Shown here piece after piece: positions 37,208 through 46,513 of a stretch of DNA of 64,000 nt (position 1 is its first letter; every line of letters starts with the position of its first letter). The position numbers and the translations under genes were made by a program. The notes under the pieces are model-generated. The model did no database searches and was not told the origin of the DNA. It saw only the letters and a program-made list of their open reading frames with translations. Source of the DNA: Cyanobium sp. WAJ14-Wanaka (GTDB lineage Bacteria; Cyanobacteriota; Cyanobacteriia; PCC-6307; Cyanobiaceae); contig NZ_JAGQAZ010000001.1 of the NCBI RefSeq assembly GCF_024345375.1, positions 62,001 through 126,000 of the forward strand, read 5' to 3'.

Positions 37208-37340
37208 GGGATGGCTCTGCCCCTATTGAAGTCCCATCTTGACAACAAATAGTGGGAGCGTCTAGACGTCCGCCGCCCGAACTGGTCAGAAACGGCTAGG
37301 TGATGGCGTATGTTCGTCCGGTCGCTTCAGCGGCAGCCAC

Positions 37341-37424
37341 GCGGATGTGGCGGAATTGGTAGACGCGCTAGTTTCAGGTACTAGTGGCAGCAATGTCGTG
37401 GGAGTTCAAGTCTCCCCATCCGCA
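37341..37424 (+). tRNA. tRNA-Leu(CAG)
   Basis: An 84-nt type II tRNA. The acceptor stem GCGGATG pairs with CATCCGC and the discriminator is A. The anticodon stem CTAGT/ACTAG encloses loop TTCAGGT with anticodon CAG. The T-loop is AGTTCAAGTCT. It lies just upstream of the 82-residue hypothetical gene, which could share its transcript. Confidence 0.94.
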
Positions 37425-37437
37425 CTTTTTTCCTTCA

Positions 37438-37686
37438 ATGATTGTTCTCAAGATTTCAAATGCCTCGGAGGTGATCTCCTCCAAGCTCGGCAAGTTTCTT
37501 GAGAGCTTGACCCCCGATGGTTTCGACCAAACCACCATCGAGGACGTCCTGCTCAAAAAGTTGATCGAAAACCTCCAGGCGGAGGGCCTAAAGGGCGAAG
37601 TGGCCTCGGTTAAGGGCTTGGATTTGGAAGGTAAGGAACTGGTGGTGCACGACCACATGCACGTGCGGCGCCACGACAGCTTCTAG
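37438..37686 (+). CDS. Conserved hypothetical protein
   Basis: An 82-residue soluble protein starting at ATG 37438, 13 bp after tRNA-Leu(CAG). It has an amphipathic helix (ASEVISSKLGKFLESL), a DGFDQTTIEDVLLKKLIENL stretch, a Val/Gly-rich middle and a His-rich end (HDHMHVRRHDSF). It is placed directly before the rRNA methyltransferase gene, 3 bp from its GTG. I recall similar short proteins in picocyanobacteria but no function. The His-rich tail could bind a metal, which is only a guess. Confidence 0.7.
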   Translation: MIVLKISNASEVISSKLGKFLESLTPDGFDQTTIEDVLLKKLIENLQAEGLKGEVASVKGLDLEGKELVVHDHMHVRRHDSF

Positions 37687-37689
37687 GGC

Positions 37690-38532
37690 GTGCCCGAACT
37701 GATCACCAGCCGCCGCAACCCCCTGGTGAAACGGCTGCGGGAGCTGCATGTTGGCAAGGGCCGCAGGGAGCAGGGCTTGCTGCTGGCGGAGGGCACTCAC
37801 CTTTTGCAGGAGGCGCGGCGGCTTGATTTGCTGCCGGTTGAACTGCTGGCCACGCAGGCCTGGGCAGACAAACACCCCGAGCTTTGGGAGGGTTGGCCCG
37901 ATCAGGTGCGGCGCTATTGCGTTGATGGGCTGGTTTTAGCTGCAGTGGCCACCACGGCCCAGGCCGATGGGGTGGTGTTCAGCTTGGCCCCGCCGGCAGC
38001 GCCGAGCGAGCCCCCGCCGGCAAGGCAGACCCCGCCGGCAAGCCAGCCCAGCTTTGTGTTGGTGCTCGATGGCCTCCAGGATCCCGGCAACCTGGGCACC
38101 TTGATGCGCACCGCCCTGGCGGCGGGGGTGGAGGCCCTCTGGTTGGCAGAGGGCGCCGACCCCTTCCAGCCCAAGGTGCTGCGCTCCTCAGCTGGAGCGG
38201 CCTTGGCCCTGCCGATCGAGAGGATCGGCCGCCCTCAGCTCGAGGAGCGCCTACGGGCTGCTGCAGGCCGGGGGATGCAGCTGGCCGCGGCGGTACCGCC
38301 AGGGTTAAGCCAGGCCGATGGCAAGGGTCCGCTGGCCTATTGGCAGCTGGATTGGCTACGGCCCACGGCCCTGTTGCTGGGCAATGAGGGGGCGGGTCTG
38401 GCTGCGGAGCTGCAGGCCATCGCCACCCACCTGATCACGATCCCCCACTGCCAGGCGGTGGAATCGCTAAACGTGGCGGTTTCCGCTGCGCCGCTGTTGC
38501 TGGAGCGCCTGCGGCAGCGCTCTGGAACCTGA
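37690..38532 (+). CDS. SPOUT-family rRNA 2'-O-methyltransferase (RlmB/TrmH-like)
   Basis: A 280-residue protein. An N-terminal substrate-binding domain (ITSRRNPLVKRLRELH and LLLAEGTHLLQEA, about 4-45) precedes the SPOUT catalytic domain with LDGLQDPGNLGTLMRTALAAGV (about 122-143), LLLGNEGAGLAAEL (about 227) and IPHCQAVESLNVAVSAA (about 248). These are the three SpoU motifs. It probably methylates a 23S rRNA ribose; the exact site is not readable. The joining region (about 100-120) is Pro-rich and contains repeated CCCGCCGGCA units. It starts at GTG 37690. Confidence 0.88.
   Translation: MPELITSRRNPLVKRLRELHVGKGRREQGLLLAEGTHLLQEARRLDLLPVELLATQAWADKHPELWEGWPDQVRRYCVDGLVLAAVATTAQADGVVFSLAPPAAPSEPPPARQTPPASQPSFVLVLDGLQDPGNLGTLMRTALAAGVEALWLAEGADPFQPKVLRSSAGAALALPIERIGRPQLEERLRAAAGRGMQLAAAVPPGLSQADGKGPLAYWQLDWLRPTALLLGNEGAGLAAELQAIATHLITIPHCQAVESLNVAVSAAPLLLERLRQRSGT
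37989..38040 (+). repeat. Repeated CCCGCCGGCA units in SPOUT methyltransferase linker
   Basis: The 10-mer occurs at 37989-37998, 38013-38022 and 38031-38040, spaced 24 and 18 bp apart, all in the same codon phase. It encodes PPA-type peptides in the linker between the two domains. Confidence 0.7.
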
Positions 38533-38569
38533 CGGGGGAGAATGCCGTCAGTAACCGCAGTGCAGCCCG

Positions 38570-40021
38570 GTGAGCGACGCCCAAACCAACGGCAGCTTCG
38601 ATTTCGACGTGATCGTGATCGGGGCTGGCTATGGCGGCTTTGATGCGGCAAAACATGCCGCCGAGCATGGGCTGAGGGTCGCCATTGTGGAGTCGCGCGA
38701 CATGGGCGGCACCTGCGTAAACCGCGGCTGCGTGCCCTCGAAGGCCCTGCTGGCGGCCAGCGGCCGGGTGCGGGAGCTGGCGGATGCGGAGCATCTGGCT
38801 GGTTTTGGCATCCACGCGGCGCCGGTGCGTTTTGAGCGCCAAAAAATTGCCGACCACGCCAACCAACTGGTGGCGACGATTCGCACCAACCTGACCAAGG
38901 CCCTGGAGCGGGCCGGCGCCAAGATTCTTTTGGGCAAGGGCCGGCTCGATGGCCAGCAGCGGGTGGCGGTGCGGGAGGCCAGTGGGGTGGAGCGGGTCTA
39001 TAGCTGCCGCGACGTGATCATTGCCACCGGCTCCGATCCCTTCGTGCCGCCTGGTATCGAGACCGACGGCCGCACGGTGTTCACCAGCGATGAGGCCGTA
39101 AGCCTGGAATGGCTGCCCCGCTGGATCGCGATCATTGGCAGCGGCTACATCGGCCTGGAATTCGCCGATGTCTACACGGCCCTTGGCTGCGAGGTCACGA
39201 TGATTGAGGCCCTCGACAAGGTGATGCCCACCTTTGATCCAGACATTGCCAAGATCGCAGCCCGCCACCTGATTGAAGGCCGTGAAATTGAGGCCCGAGC
39301 AGGGGTGCTAGCCCGCAAGATCACGCCGGGCTGCCCGGTCAAGATTGAATTGGCCGACATGAAAACCAGGGAATACGTGGAAACCCTGGAGGTGGATGCG
39401 GTGCTGGTGGCCACGGGCCGGGTGCCGACCAGCGCTGAATTGAACCTGGCGGCGGTGGGGGTGGAAACCAACCGGGGCTTTATTCCCGTCGACGACAAAT
39501 TGCGGGTGCTGGTGAATGGTGAGCCGGTGCCCCACCTCTGGGCCGTGGGCGATGTAACCGGAAAGATGATGCTGGCCCACACCGCAGCGGCCCAGGGAAC
39601 GGTGGCGGTGGACAACATCCTTGGCCACCCCCGCGAGATTGATTACCGCTCCATTCCGGCGGCCACCTTCACCCATCCGGAGATCAGTTCGGTGGGTCTA
39701 TCGGAAGTTGATGCCAAGGCCCTCGCCGCCAGCGATGGTTTTGAGCTGGGTTCGGTGCGCAGCTACTTCAAGGCCAATTCCAAGGCCCTGGCCGAGCTGG
39801 AGAGCGATGGCCTGATGAAGCTGCTCTTCAACAGAAGCAGTGGCGAAGTGTTGGGCGCCCACATCTATGGCCTGCATGCGGCTGATTTGATCCAGGAGGT
39901 GGCCAATGCGGTGGCCCGGCGCCAGTGCGTTCAGCAGCTGGTAAGGGAGGTGCACACCCACCCCACCCTCAGTGAGGTGGTTGAGGTGGCCTACAAGCAA
40001 GCTGCAGCGATGGTGGCCTGA
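38570..40021 (+). CDS. lpdA: Dihydrolipoyl dehydrogenase
   Basis: A 483-residue flavoprotein. The FAD dinucleotide fold begins [21 protein letters not shown] (about 13-33). The redox disulphide lies in [15 protein letters not shown] (about 47-61), the NAD-binding fold in [16 protein letters not shown] (about 184), and the active-site His in [13 protein letters not shown] near the C-terminus. It reoxidises lipoamide in pyruvate dehydrogenase and glycine cleavage complexes. The GTG at 38570 opens the standard N-terminus. trpC begins 2 bp after its stop, so the pair is cotranscribed. Confidence 0.95.
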   Translation: MSDAQTNGSFDFDVIVIGAGYGGFDAAKHAAEHGLRVAIVESRDMGGTCVNRGCVPSKALLAASGRVRELADAEHLAGFGIHAAPVRFERQKIADHANQLVATIRTNLTKALERAGAKILLGKGRLDGQQRVAVREASGVERVYSCRDVIIATGSDPFVPPGIETDGRTVFTSDEAVSLEWLPRWIAIIGSGYIGLEFADVYTALGCEVTMIEALDKVMPTFDPDIAKIAARHLIEGREIEARAGVLARKITPGCPVKIELADMKTREYVETLEVDAVLVATGRVPTSAELNLAAVGVETNRGFIPVDDKLRVLVNGEPVPHLWAVGDVTGKMMLAHTAAAQGTVAVDNILGHPREIDYRSIPAATFTHPEISSVGLSEVDAKALAASDGFELGSVRSYFKANSKALAELESDGLMKLLFNRSSGEVLGAHIYGLHAADLIQEVANAVARRQCVQQLVREVHTHPTLSEVVEVAYKQAAAMVA

Positions 40022-40022
40022 G

Positions 40023-40907
40023 ATGGAGTTCCGTCGCCGCCCCCCCAATCCCAAGGTGAAGGTGCTCCACCTGGAGTACGCCATCCGCCATGAGGAGAGC
40101 GAACCTCGCTCGATCCTCGAGAAGATTGTTTGGGAAAAGGACCGGGAGGTGGCCTCCGCCCGCGAGCGGGTGCCCCTGGAAAAACTGAAACAGCAGGTGG
40201 CGGATTTGCCCGCCCCCCTCGACTTTGTCGCCGCCCTGAAGGCCAGCTGCCGTAAACCGGCGGTGATTGCGGAGGTGAAAAAGGCCAGCCCCAGCAAGGG
40301 CGTAATCCGCGAAGATTTTGATCCCGTGGCAATTGCTAAGGGCTATGCAGCGGGCGGCGCCAGTTGTCTTTCGGTGCTCACCGATCGGCAGTTTTTCCAG
40401 GGGGGCTTTGAGGTGCTGGTGCAGGTGCGCCAGGCGGTGGAGCTGCCCCTGCTCTGCAAGGACTTCATCCTCAGCCCCTACCAGCTGTATCAGGCCCGGG
40501 CCGCCGGGGCCGATGCGGCCCTATTGATCGCGGCAATTTTGAGCGATCAAGACCTGGGCTATCTGCTGAAGGTGGCCAAGGCCCTGGGGCTGGCGGTGCT
40601 GGTGGAGGTGCACGATGCCGAGGAGCTGGAGCGGGTGCTGGACCTCGATGGGGTGCAGCTGATCGGCATCAACAACCGCAACCTGGCCACCTTTGACACG
40701 GATCTAGCCACCACTGAGCAGCTCACCGCCCTCTATGGCGAACGCATCCGCGCCAAGGGTTGCCTGTTGGTGAGCGAGTCGGGGCTATTCAGCCGCGAAG
40801 ATCTCGATCGCGTCCAGGGCGCCGGCGCCGATGCGGTGCTGGTGGGTGAAGCCCTGATGCGCCAGGCCGATGTGACCGCAGCCCTGGAAACCTTGATTGG
40901 TGGCTGA
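40023..40907 (+). CDS. trpC: Indole-3-glycerol phosphate synthase TrpC
   Basis: A 294-residue (beta/alpha)8 enzyme that closes the indole ring in tryptophan synthesis. [14 protein letters not shown] (catalytic Lys and phosphate site, about 85), [13 protein letters not shown] (catalytic Lys, about 142), and [10 protein letters not shown] and SESGLFS (about 220-260) are family motifs. An N-terminal extension of about 35 residues is common in cyanobacterial TrpC. ATG at 40023 is 2 bp from the lpdA stop; the longer frame back to 39972 lies inside lpdA and is rejected. Confidence 0.95.
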   Translation: MEFRRRPPNPKVKVLHLEYAIRHEESEPRSILEKIVWEKDREVASARERVPLEKLKQQVADLPAPLDFVAALKASCRKPAVIAEVKKASPSKGVIREDFDPVAIAKGYAAGGASCLSVLTDRQFFQGGFEVLVQVRQAVELPLLCKDFILSPYQLYQARAAGADAALLIAAILSDQDLGYLLKVAKALGLAVLVEVHDAEELERVLDLDGVQLIGINNRNLATFDTDLATTEQLTALYGERIRAKGCLLVSESGLFSREDLDRVQGAGADAVLVGEALMRQADVTAALETLIGG

Positions 40908-41189
40908 GGGCAGCGGTCCCTAGCCCCCTACCTCTAGCCCCGCGACCTATGGGGCTGATTTCGCAGGGTGGAAAGTTAATTGAAGAGCCGTTCTTACTGC
41001 CTGGGAGGCTTGCTCCAATTGTTCTGTGGTCTCCAGGCTTGATGCCATTGGGTGTCTAGAGCAACGCCGTGATCTGGACTTTCCGTGGAGGCCTGGAAGT
41101 TTTACGTCAGTAGTTGGGCTAGTGGTTCTAGGCGTGCTCAGGCATCGCTAAGAACTCGTATCCAACAGCAGGATCAGGGGCTTCAGCAG
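40908..41189. other. Gap at the junction of core genome and AT-richer insert
   Basis: About 280 bp separate trpC and the stop of the giant gene. Besides the weak hairpin I see no coding frame that convinces, no tRNA fragment and no integrase remnant. Base composition shifts to AT-rich near 41.1 kb. A frame from 41085 to 41339 overlaps the giant gene antisense and looks random. Confidence 0.4.
40936..40956 (+). terminator. Weak hairpin after trpC
   Basis: AGCCCC at 40936-40941 can pair with GGGGCT at 40951-40956 about 30 bp after the trpC stop, followed by GATTTC. The T-run is short, so terminator function is uncertain. Confidence 0.35.
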
Positions 41190-44100
41190 CTACACAATAG
41201 GTTGAACTACTGGTGTAATTGCAAAGAGCATGTCATTGAAGTCGCGATCTCCCCGCAAGCCCATATCCTCAAAGGCAAAGTAGCCAGTGCCAAAGGAGAC
41301 ATGCTGAAGATCCTTCCCAAGATTTGCCTCTTTAACTGAAAACAAGATCTCAGACAGGCTATCGATCTGATCCGGCGAAGCTAGCACCTGATTAGGAGTG
41401 ATAAAAAGAGAATATGAGTTTCCCTTAGCAAGTTGAATTGAAGATCTGCTCGTTTGAGCAAAGCCAGGAATGGGCAAACCTGTAATCCCATCTACCGTAT
41501 TCGTCTGCGATCGCCTAAAAGCCTCTCTGGCGTATTCAACGCTACCCGGTTCCAAGGGATTAGTTAGTCTCCCCTTATCTCCAAACAGGAAGTGGCCGTA
41601 AGTGTTATCTACACGAAATAATCCATATCCTGATAGGTTGCTACTGAATCTAGCCACATCGAGATTGAAATCAACATTCGAACTGCCAGCATTGCTTGCA
41701 GCGTAGTAAGTGAGCTCGTCTACCATAAAAAGCTGCCCCTCGCCAGGCGCCAATACAACCTGTGATCCAATGCCAGGAGCTCCAAATACAACACTATTAT
41801 CCAATTCTGGGCTGGAATTAATACTAAAACCTAGGGTAGAAAGCCTCACGTTCCCTTCTATATCTTGCAATGCAAGTGCGAATCGATCAGCGGAGGGCAG
41901 TGTGGTGCCAGCCGCTGTTGCAAGATCTCCAATTGAAATCCCTTCACTGCTTAGAATCGCGCTGGGATTCGAAAAAGCTTCCAATGCTTTTTCCGGGCTA
42001 AGCGCATGCGAATCATAAGATTCGCGAGAGGTAGCGAGATAGCTAAACATACTTTTTGCCAGATTTAGATATGATGGATCTTTTGGCTTTATAGCAATCT
42101 GGCCGTTCTGGATTGAGCCGTCACTATTTACTGGGTACCAAAATAACTGCTCACCAGCCTTAAGATTTGCCCTAGGCATTAAAATCGCCAGCTGCTGGGC
42201 CTGCGACGGCAATTTTTCATCCGTTTCGTATCCAGATTTGTTTGAATAAAATACTCCCTCTACCTCTTGATTCAATGTAATCATATCAGTAGTTGCATAG
42301 AGAAATATGCTGCCTGAACCATCAGCTATTGTTGCGTTAGTGGCATTTTCAAGCTTAAAATTAATTAACTTGTCCGGCAAAGTTATGAAATTAAGATTAG
42401 AGCCAAATTCTACGCTAATTTCATTAACTCCACTTGGAAATCTAAATAAATACCTGTTACTACTGCTATTGATGATATTTTCTTCGTTGACATAAGGTTG
42501 TAGGTACTTGCTAGCATCACTTGGCAAAACCAATTCAACTGTTGCTTCTTTGTCTAAGTTATTCTCGCTTCTCTGCAGGGAAATCTCAATCGATGCAAAA
42601 ATAGACCTTTTTTTTCGATTTCTTAGTGTGGATATATCCTGAGGGATGATGGCTTCATTAATTCTAAAGCCAGCTTTAGTTTCTTCTAGTTGCTCAAGTT
42701 CTTTATTCGAGCGACTAAGGAGCCAGGCGCCTTGAGCCATCACACTTGCAATAACAAGATCATCTTTTAAATCATACTCAAGATTCGTAATCCACATGTT
42801 AAAATTATTGTCATCTCCAGCACCTTGCCATCCAACTGGCTTGAAGGTGCTGGGATAATTCGTGGCCCCCACTGATGCACGCCACGCACCTCCATAGCCA
42901 CTTAGGAATAATTCAGCTTCAGCACTTTCAGTTTTAGGGGCGTATACAACCTGCTGTAGGCTTGCCGTAGCTGGAATTCCATTCTTACCAGACTCTGCCG
43001 CTATACTCCAGTTTAGGCCACCATCTGGGCTATAAATTAGATAAGAGGCTGAGAAATAATCAGCTGTAGGCCTATTTAATTGTTGTATGTACGCGATTTT
43101 AGTGGATGCAACTGTAGCCCAAATTTCGTCTGGGTTATTCGGATTGAATGCAATACCAGTTATTGTATTTCCCTGGACGACCTTCGGCAGATTTGCGGAG
43201 AGATCCTTTAACTGATAAGCCTCTACATTCTTAAACCAGTCTTGCTGTGTGCTTGCTGATGCTTTGCGGCCAAATAGTTTTGCCGTGGGGGTGGGGGTAC
43301 CTCCTACATCTTCAGACTGTAAGAAACTTGCGTATAATGCGTCCCAGCTGTAGGGCTTCTGATCCTTGAACTGAAATGCTTGATTAGACCCTATGGCAAC
43401 TTCAGTGAAGTATCTAGGTTTATCTGTATCTTCGGCTATTAATGAAACAAGCAGCATCTCTCCTAATGTTACCGACTGCCAGTGCGGGAAAACCTGCTCG
43501 TAGATATTGCGCATTCCTGAAAAGACAATGTCTCCAGCGCGGTACTCACTTGTTTCTGCTGGATGATAGAAGGGGTAAGCAGCAGCGCCGTACCAGGTGT
43601 TTTCATAATCAAACCAGTCTTGAAAATTGCGATACTTATCAATGATGCTTAGGTTTAGAAAATCACTAGAGAGAAGCGTGCCTGAATGGTCATATGAATT
43701 CTGCTCTACAATTCCTCTTGCACCATATTGTTGAGAGGCAAAGTAAGCCCTGCTGATGCCATCGCTACCTACGATTCCATCATCAAATCTCGCTATTGCA
43801 CCATCTCCACCTGTGACATTTAACCAGCCAGGCTGATTTCCAAAGCGCCCAACTGCTGTGGCATTATCCTGCATCGCCGTAATGGCAAGGTTGCCAATAC
43901 TGCTCCAATCTGAGCTGAAGCTTTCGGTGATACGTAGGCCATCATTTAAACCTTTCCAGGGCTTTGTTGTGTCGATGTCTTTGCTTGTACCCAGATCTTT
44001 GATATAGATGCCACCATCATCTGATTCGATAATGCGTGTTACCCCAGAGAGCGTTTGCATAAAAGCAATATCTCTGGAATCGGCATGCGGTGCAGTGCCA

Positions 44101-45236
44101 TCGCTGTTTTTATCCTCTTCTTTTGAGGGAAAGAGATTAGTAAATTTTGGTTGAATGCCGCTGAAATCTGTAGCTACGATTGCTCCGGTAGCTCCTAGAT
44201 ATGTCGTAACCCATGTACCATTCTTGAACTCACCTGGCCCCCAATTTCCGCCTGCAAATACCTGTTCTGGGTTTATAGGATTGGAGGCAAAGGATGAATG
44301 AATTGTAGCTTGACCATTTCCAATCCTGCCAAGTACATCTTCTTTTTGCCAGATTAAATTAGTAACCTTTTCATCATAAATAACTTTATTTATTGAGTCA
44401 TAGAGCTCGCTAGCACTAGCTGTCGCCAGGAAGAGAATATCTTTGCCCGTCGCTGGATCTTTTGATGTTGCTACTCGTAACATTGATTTGTCACGGCATA
44501 GCGTCTCTGAGCTGTCTATCAGCTTCCATTCCCTTAAGGGAGCTTGGCTGAGTTCAGAAATTGTTGATGTGTATATACCCTTGCCAATTACAGCCGCATA
44601 AAGGCGACCGGAACTTGATTTAGCAATCGATGATATATTACTACTGGTGGATCCGCTCAGGTTCGCTGCTGCTCCCAGGGTTGTGAGCTTGCCTTCTAAA
44701 TCAATTGAGCCAATGAAGAGACCCGTTTTAGTTCCTGCAACAACAATGTCATCAGCAATCTCTAGGGAGGTGATGGCTTTTCCTTTTAGATTTTCTTGGC
44801 TATTTCCAACATTCGCAATCCATTTTAGGGAGCCGCCGGCAAGCCTTTCTGCAACCTGCAGGGGTTTGTCTATCAAGCCGGACAAATCTCCAAAGCTACT
44901 TGTGGCTCCTTGGCCTGAAATTAGCCACTTGTTATCATCAGAAACCTTTATCTTGGAAATTGATTGAGCTCCTTCGTATCCATTAGAGCCGCTTAGCCAA
45001 GTCCATTGGCCCCATGCATCTGTTGCCCCTGTGTACGGCCTTCCCCACACACCTCCCCCAGCGGCGCCAGCGTAGAGGATGCCATCTTTAGTGTTGTTAT
45101 CCTGCACCATGAAAAGGCTACTAACAGCACCAGTTGCAATGCCGCTGCCCCAAGGATTTCCTATGCTTAAACGTGCTCTGAAGGGATCCTGAATCGGTGC
45201 GGGACCAAGGGGCTTAAACATTTGATCTGTGGCCAT
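41190..45236 (-). CDS. Giant Asp-box/beta-propeller protein with C-terminal DUF4114
   Basis: A 1348-residue protein, counted from Met at 45236 (MATDQMFKPLG). Residues 1-800 resemble VPS10/sialidase-like propellers: repeated short Gly/Trp strands (GGGVWG, GLFIGSI, GIYTS, GGIYI) and one canonical Asp-box, YSPDGGLNWS, near 735. About 870-980 looks Calx-beta-like (ATVELVL, NATIADGSGS). The end, LFITPNQVL through YFAFEDMGLRGDRDFNDMLFAI, is DUF4114, a Ca-binding-type module of large surface proteins. No signal peptide is seen, and type I secretion is a plausible guess. Ser/Asn-rich composition and AT-rich codons differ sharply from the core genes around it. A divergent channel-like gene lies 137 bp away. 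Function unknown. Confidence 0.85.
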   Translation of the reverse strand: MATDQMFKPLGPAPIQDPFRARLSIGNPWGSGIATGAVSSLFMVQDNNTKDGILYAGAAGGGVWGRPYTGATDAWGQWTWLSGSNGYEGAQSISKIKVSDDNKWLISGQGATSSFGDLSGLIDKPLQVAERLAGGSLKWIANVGNSQENLKGKAITSLEIADDIVVAGTKTGLFIGSIDLEGKLTTLGAAANLSGSTSSNISSIAKSSSGRLYAAVIGKGIYTSTISELSQAPLREWKLIDSSETLCRDKSMLRVATSKDPATGKDILFLATASASELYDSINKVIYDEKVTNLIWQKEDVLGRIGNGQATIHSSFASNPINPEQVFAGGNWGPGEFKNGTWVTTYLGATGAIVATDFSGIQPKFTNLFPSKEEDKNSDGTAPHADSRDIAFMQTLSGVTRIIESDDGGIYIKDLGTSKDIDTTKPWKGLNDGLRITESFSSDWSSIGNLAITAMQDNATAVGRFGNQPGWLNVTGGDGAIARFDDGIVGSDGISRAYFASQQYGARGIVEQNSYDHSGTLLSSDFLNLSIIDKYRNFQDWFDYENTWYGAAAYPFYHPAETSEYRAGDIVFSGMRNIYEQVFPHWQSVTLGEMLLVSLIAEDTDKPRYFTEVAIGSNQAFQFKDQKPYSWDALYASFLQSEDVGGTPTPTAKLFGRKASASTQQDWFKNVEAYQLKDLSANLPKVVQGNTITGIAFNPNNPDEIWATVASTKIAYIQQLNRPTADYFSASYLIYSPDGGLNWSIAAESGKNGIPATASLQQVVYAPKTESAEAELFLSGYGGAWRASVGATNYPSTFKPVGWQGAGDDNNFNMWITNLEYDLKDDLVIASVMAQGAWLLSRSNKELEQLEETKAGFRINEAIIPQDISTLRNRKKRSIFASIEISLQRSENNLDKEATVELVLPSDASKYLQPYVNEENIINSSSNRYLFRFPSGVNEISVEFGSNLNFITLPDKLINFKLENATNATIADGSGSIFLYATTDMITLNQEVEGVFYSNKSGYETDEKLPSQAQQLAILMPRANLKAGEQLFWYPVNSDGSIQNGQIAIKPKDPSYLNLAKSMFSYLATSRESYDSHALSPEKALEAFSNPSAILSSEGISIGDLATAAGTTLPSADRFALALQDIEGNVRLSTLGFSINSSPELDNSVVFGAPGIGSQVVLAPGEGQLFMVDELTYYAASNAGSSNVDFNLDVARFSSNLSGYGLFRVDNTYGHFLFGDKGRLTNPLEPGSVEYAREAFRRSQTNTVDGITGLPIPGFAQTSRSSIQLAKGNSYSLFITPNQVLASPDQIDSLSEILFSVKEANLGKDLQHVSFGTGYFAFEDMGLRGDRDFNDMLFAITPVVQPIV

Positions 45237-45373
45237 ATTGTTGAAAGGTTTAAAACTCAATAAAGTATACAAATGGACCGACGTGATGTCAAGATTTACT
45301 AGGGGGTATGCCCCAATTGATTGCGCACCTCGCATCAAGCATCCATAATTCAGGCAATCTTCTAGGTGCTCAC
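45237..45373. promoter_or_regulatory. Divergent promoter region of the island genes
   Basis: These 137 bp lie between the start codons of the giant gene (minus) and the channel-like gene (plus), so both promoters must be here or overlap. The plus gene has AGGTG 5 bp before its ATG; the minus gene has no obvious ribosome site. A GGGG-TATG-CCCC inverted repeat is at 45303-45314. Confidence 0.45.
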
Positions 45374-46513
45374 ATGCAGCTCAAACCTAGGCTGGCACAG
45401 CTGTATCTCGCGCTGTTCACTTCACTACTGATCATTGGGTTCTTTCAGTTCAGCGCTCCAAGGCTGTTGCCGCACAATCCCCAGCCCCATGATACCCCAA
45501 GTACTAGAAGCTACGTCTCAGTTGAGACCATCAACGAAAAAGGAAAGCCTGCCGATCTTGATATCAATTTGACGGTCAGAGTCAGAACAATTCAAAATAT
45601 CAACCTTCCTGAACAAAGCTTTAGCGCTGAAGGCTTCTATTGGCTCCAATGGGGCCAGGAGGTTCAGGATATGATTGCCCGTCACAAAATCGCTTTAGAT
45701 GGGATCGTCGAGATTGTCAATCTTGTTGATCGTGATTCAACTGTAATCGAGCGCACTGCAATATTTAGCAGGCAGATTGGTGGCAGGAAGGTGTATTCGT
45801 TGTCAGTGTTTTATTCAGGTAAGTTCTTCATCCCTAATGTTAATCTCGAGAACTCTCCCTTTGATCGGCTGATCTTGCCAATCATCATCGAAGTAGATGA
45901 TAGTGAGCTCAGCAGTGAATCGAGATTTGTATCTCTGAGCCCAGAATTGAATACCACCGCCGACCCGATAGCCGGTGAATTTTCAAATATAAGTGGCTTT
46001 CGCCTTATCAAAACCAGCTGGCAACGGGCTGTTGCTAGCTATCTGTCTAGTCCTGATGCTCCAACGGGAAGCCAGACAAGGTACAGCAGGGCAACTGCTC
46101 TTTTTACTTATGACCCAGGCTTCTGGGCTGTTTTCGTTCAGTGGATATTGCCGCTCGTGGTGGTTATGGGCATCGTGGTAATGGCTCCTTCCCTGGATGG
46201 GAAGTTGGGCGACTCGCGCCTGGCGATCCCAACAGCTGCCTTGCTGACATTAATATTCCTGCATCTTGGCTATAAGGCAAGCTTCCCTGAGGTGCCTTAT
46301 CTTACTTACCTTGATCAACTCTATGCATACAGCTATTGCGTCTGCATTTTGATCTACATTCTTTTCGTTTTGTCGTCTAATGCCCATTCTCGTGGTAATC
46401 GCGTTGGGGATGGGGGTAATTATTTAATGCAGCAGGATAGGTTCGAATTGATTGTCCAGGTCTCCATTGTGGTTGGTTATGTATGTGTTGCCGTTCTCGG
46501 TTGGCATGCCTGA
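45374..46513 (+). CDS. Pentameric ligand-gated ion channel-like protein
   Basis: A 379-residue protein with the whole layout of prokaryotic Cys-loop-family channels. An N-terminal hydrophobic segment (8-25) acts as a signal or anchor. The extracellular beta domain (about 45-245) has VRVRTIQNINL, FSAEGFYWLQWGQ and the SPFDRLILPIIIE stretch, equal to the FPFD motif, but no Cys-loop cysteines, as usual in bacteria. Four helices follow: M1 about 250-272 with Pro260, M2 about 282-302 (RLAIPTAALLTLIFLHL), M3 from PYLTYLDQLYAYSY, and M4 about 357-376. The M2-M3 link SFPEVPYLTYLD is especially typical. Ligand and ion are unknown. ATG 45374 follows AGGTG by 5 bp. AT-rich codons suggest transfer. Confidence 0.82.
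   Translation: MQLKPRLAQLYLALFTSLLIIGFFQFSAPRLLPHNPQPHDTPSTRSYVSVETINEKGKPADLDINLTVRVRTIQNINLPEQSFSAEGFYWLQWGQEVQDMIARHKIALDGIVEIVNLVDRDSTVIERTAIFSRQIGGRKVYSLSVFYSGKFFIPNVNLENSPFDRLILPIIIEVDDSELSSESRFVSLSPELNTTADPIAGEFSNISGFRLIKTSWQRAVASYLSSPDAPTGSQTRYSRATALFTYDPGFWAVFVQWILPLVVVMGIVVMAPSLDGKLGDSRLAIPTAALLTLIFLHLGYKASFPEVPYLTYLDQLYAYSYCVCILIYILFVLSSNAHSRGNRVGDGGNYLMQQDRFELIVQVSIVVGYVCVAVLGWHA

Noticed and set aside
37239-37268. TTGACA at 37239-37244 and a 10-bp palindrome CGTCTAGACG at 37259-37268, possible promoter or operator for tRNA-Leu(CAG) or murA
   Set aside because: The TTGACA has no convincing -10 element at the right distance, and a 10-bp palindrome is short enough to occur by chance.
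41085-41339. An 84-codon plus-strand reading frame at the end of the giant gene
   Set aside because: It is mostly antisense to the 3' end of the giant gene, has no recognisable domain and its upstream part lies in the non-coding gap. The giant gene explains the sequence better.
45374-46513. Reading the four-helix protein as a simple sensor or permease
   Set aside because: The FPFD-like motif, the M1 proline and the M2-M3 link PEVPYLTYLD together fit ligand-gated channels much better than any transporter or histidine-kinase sensor module.
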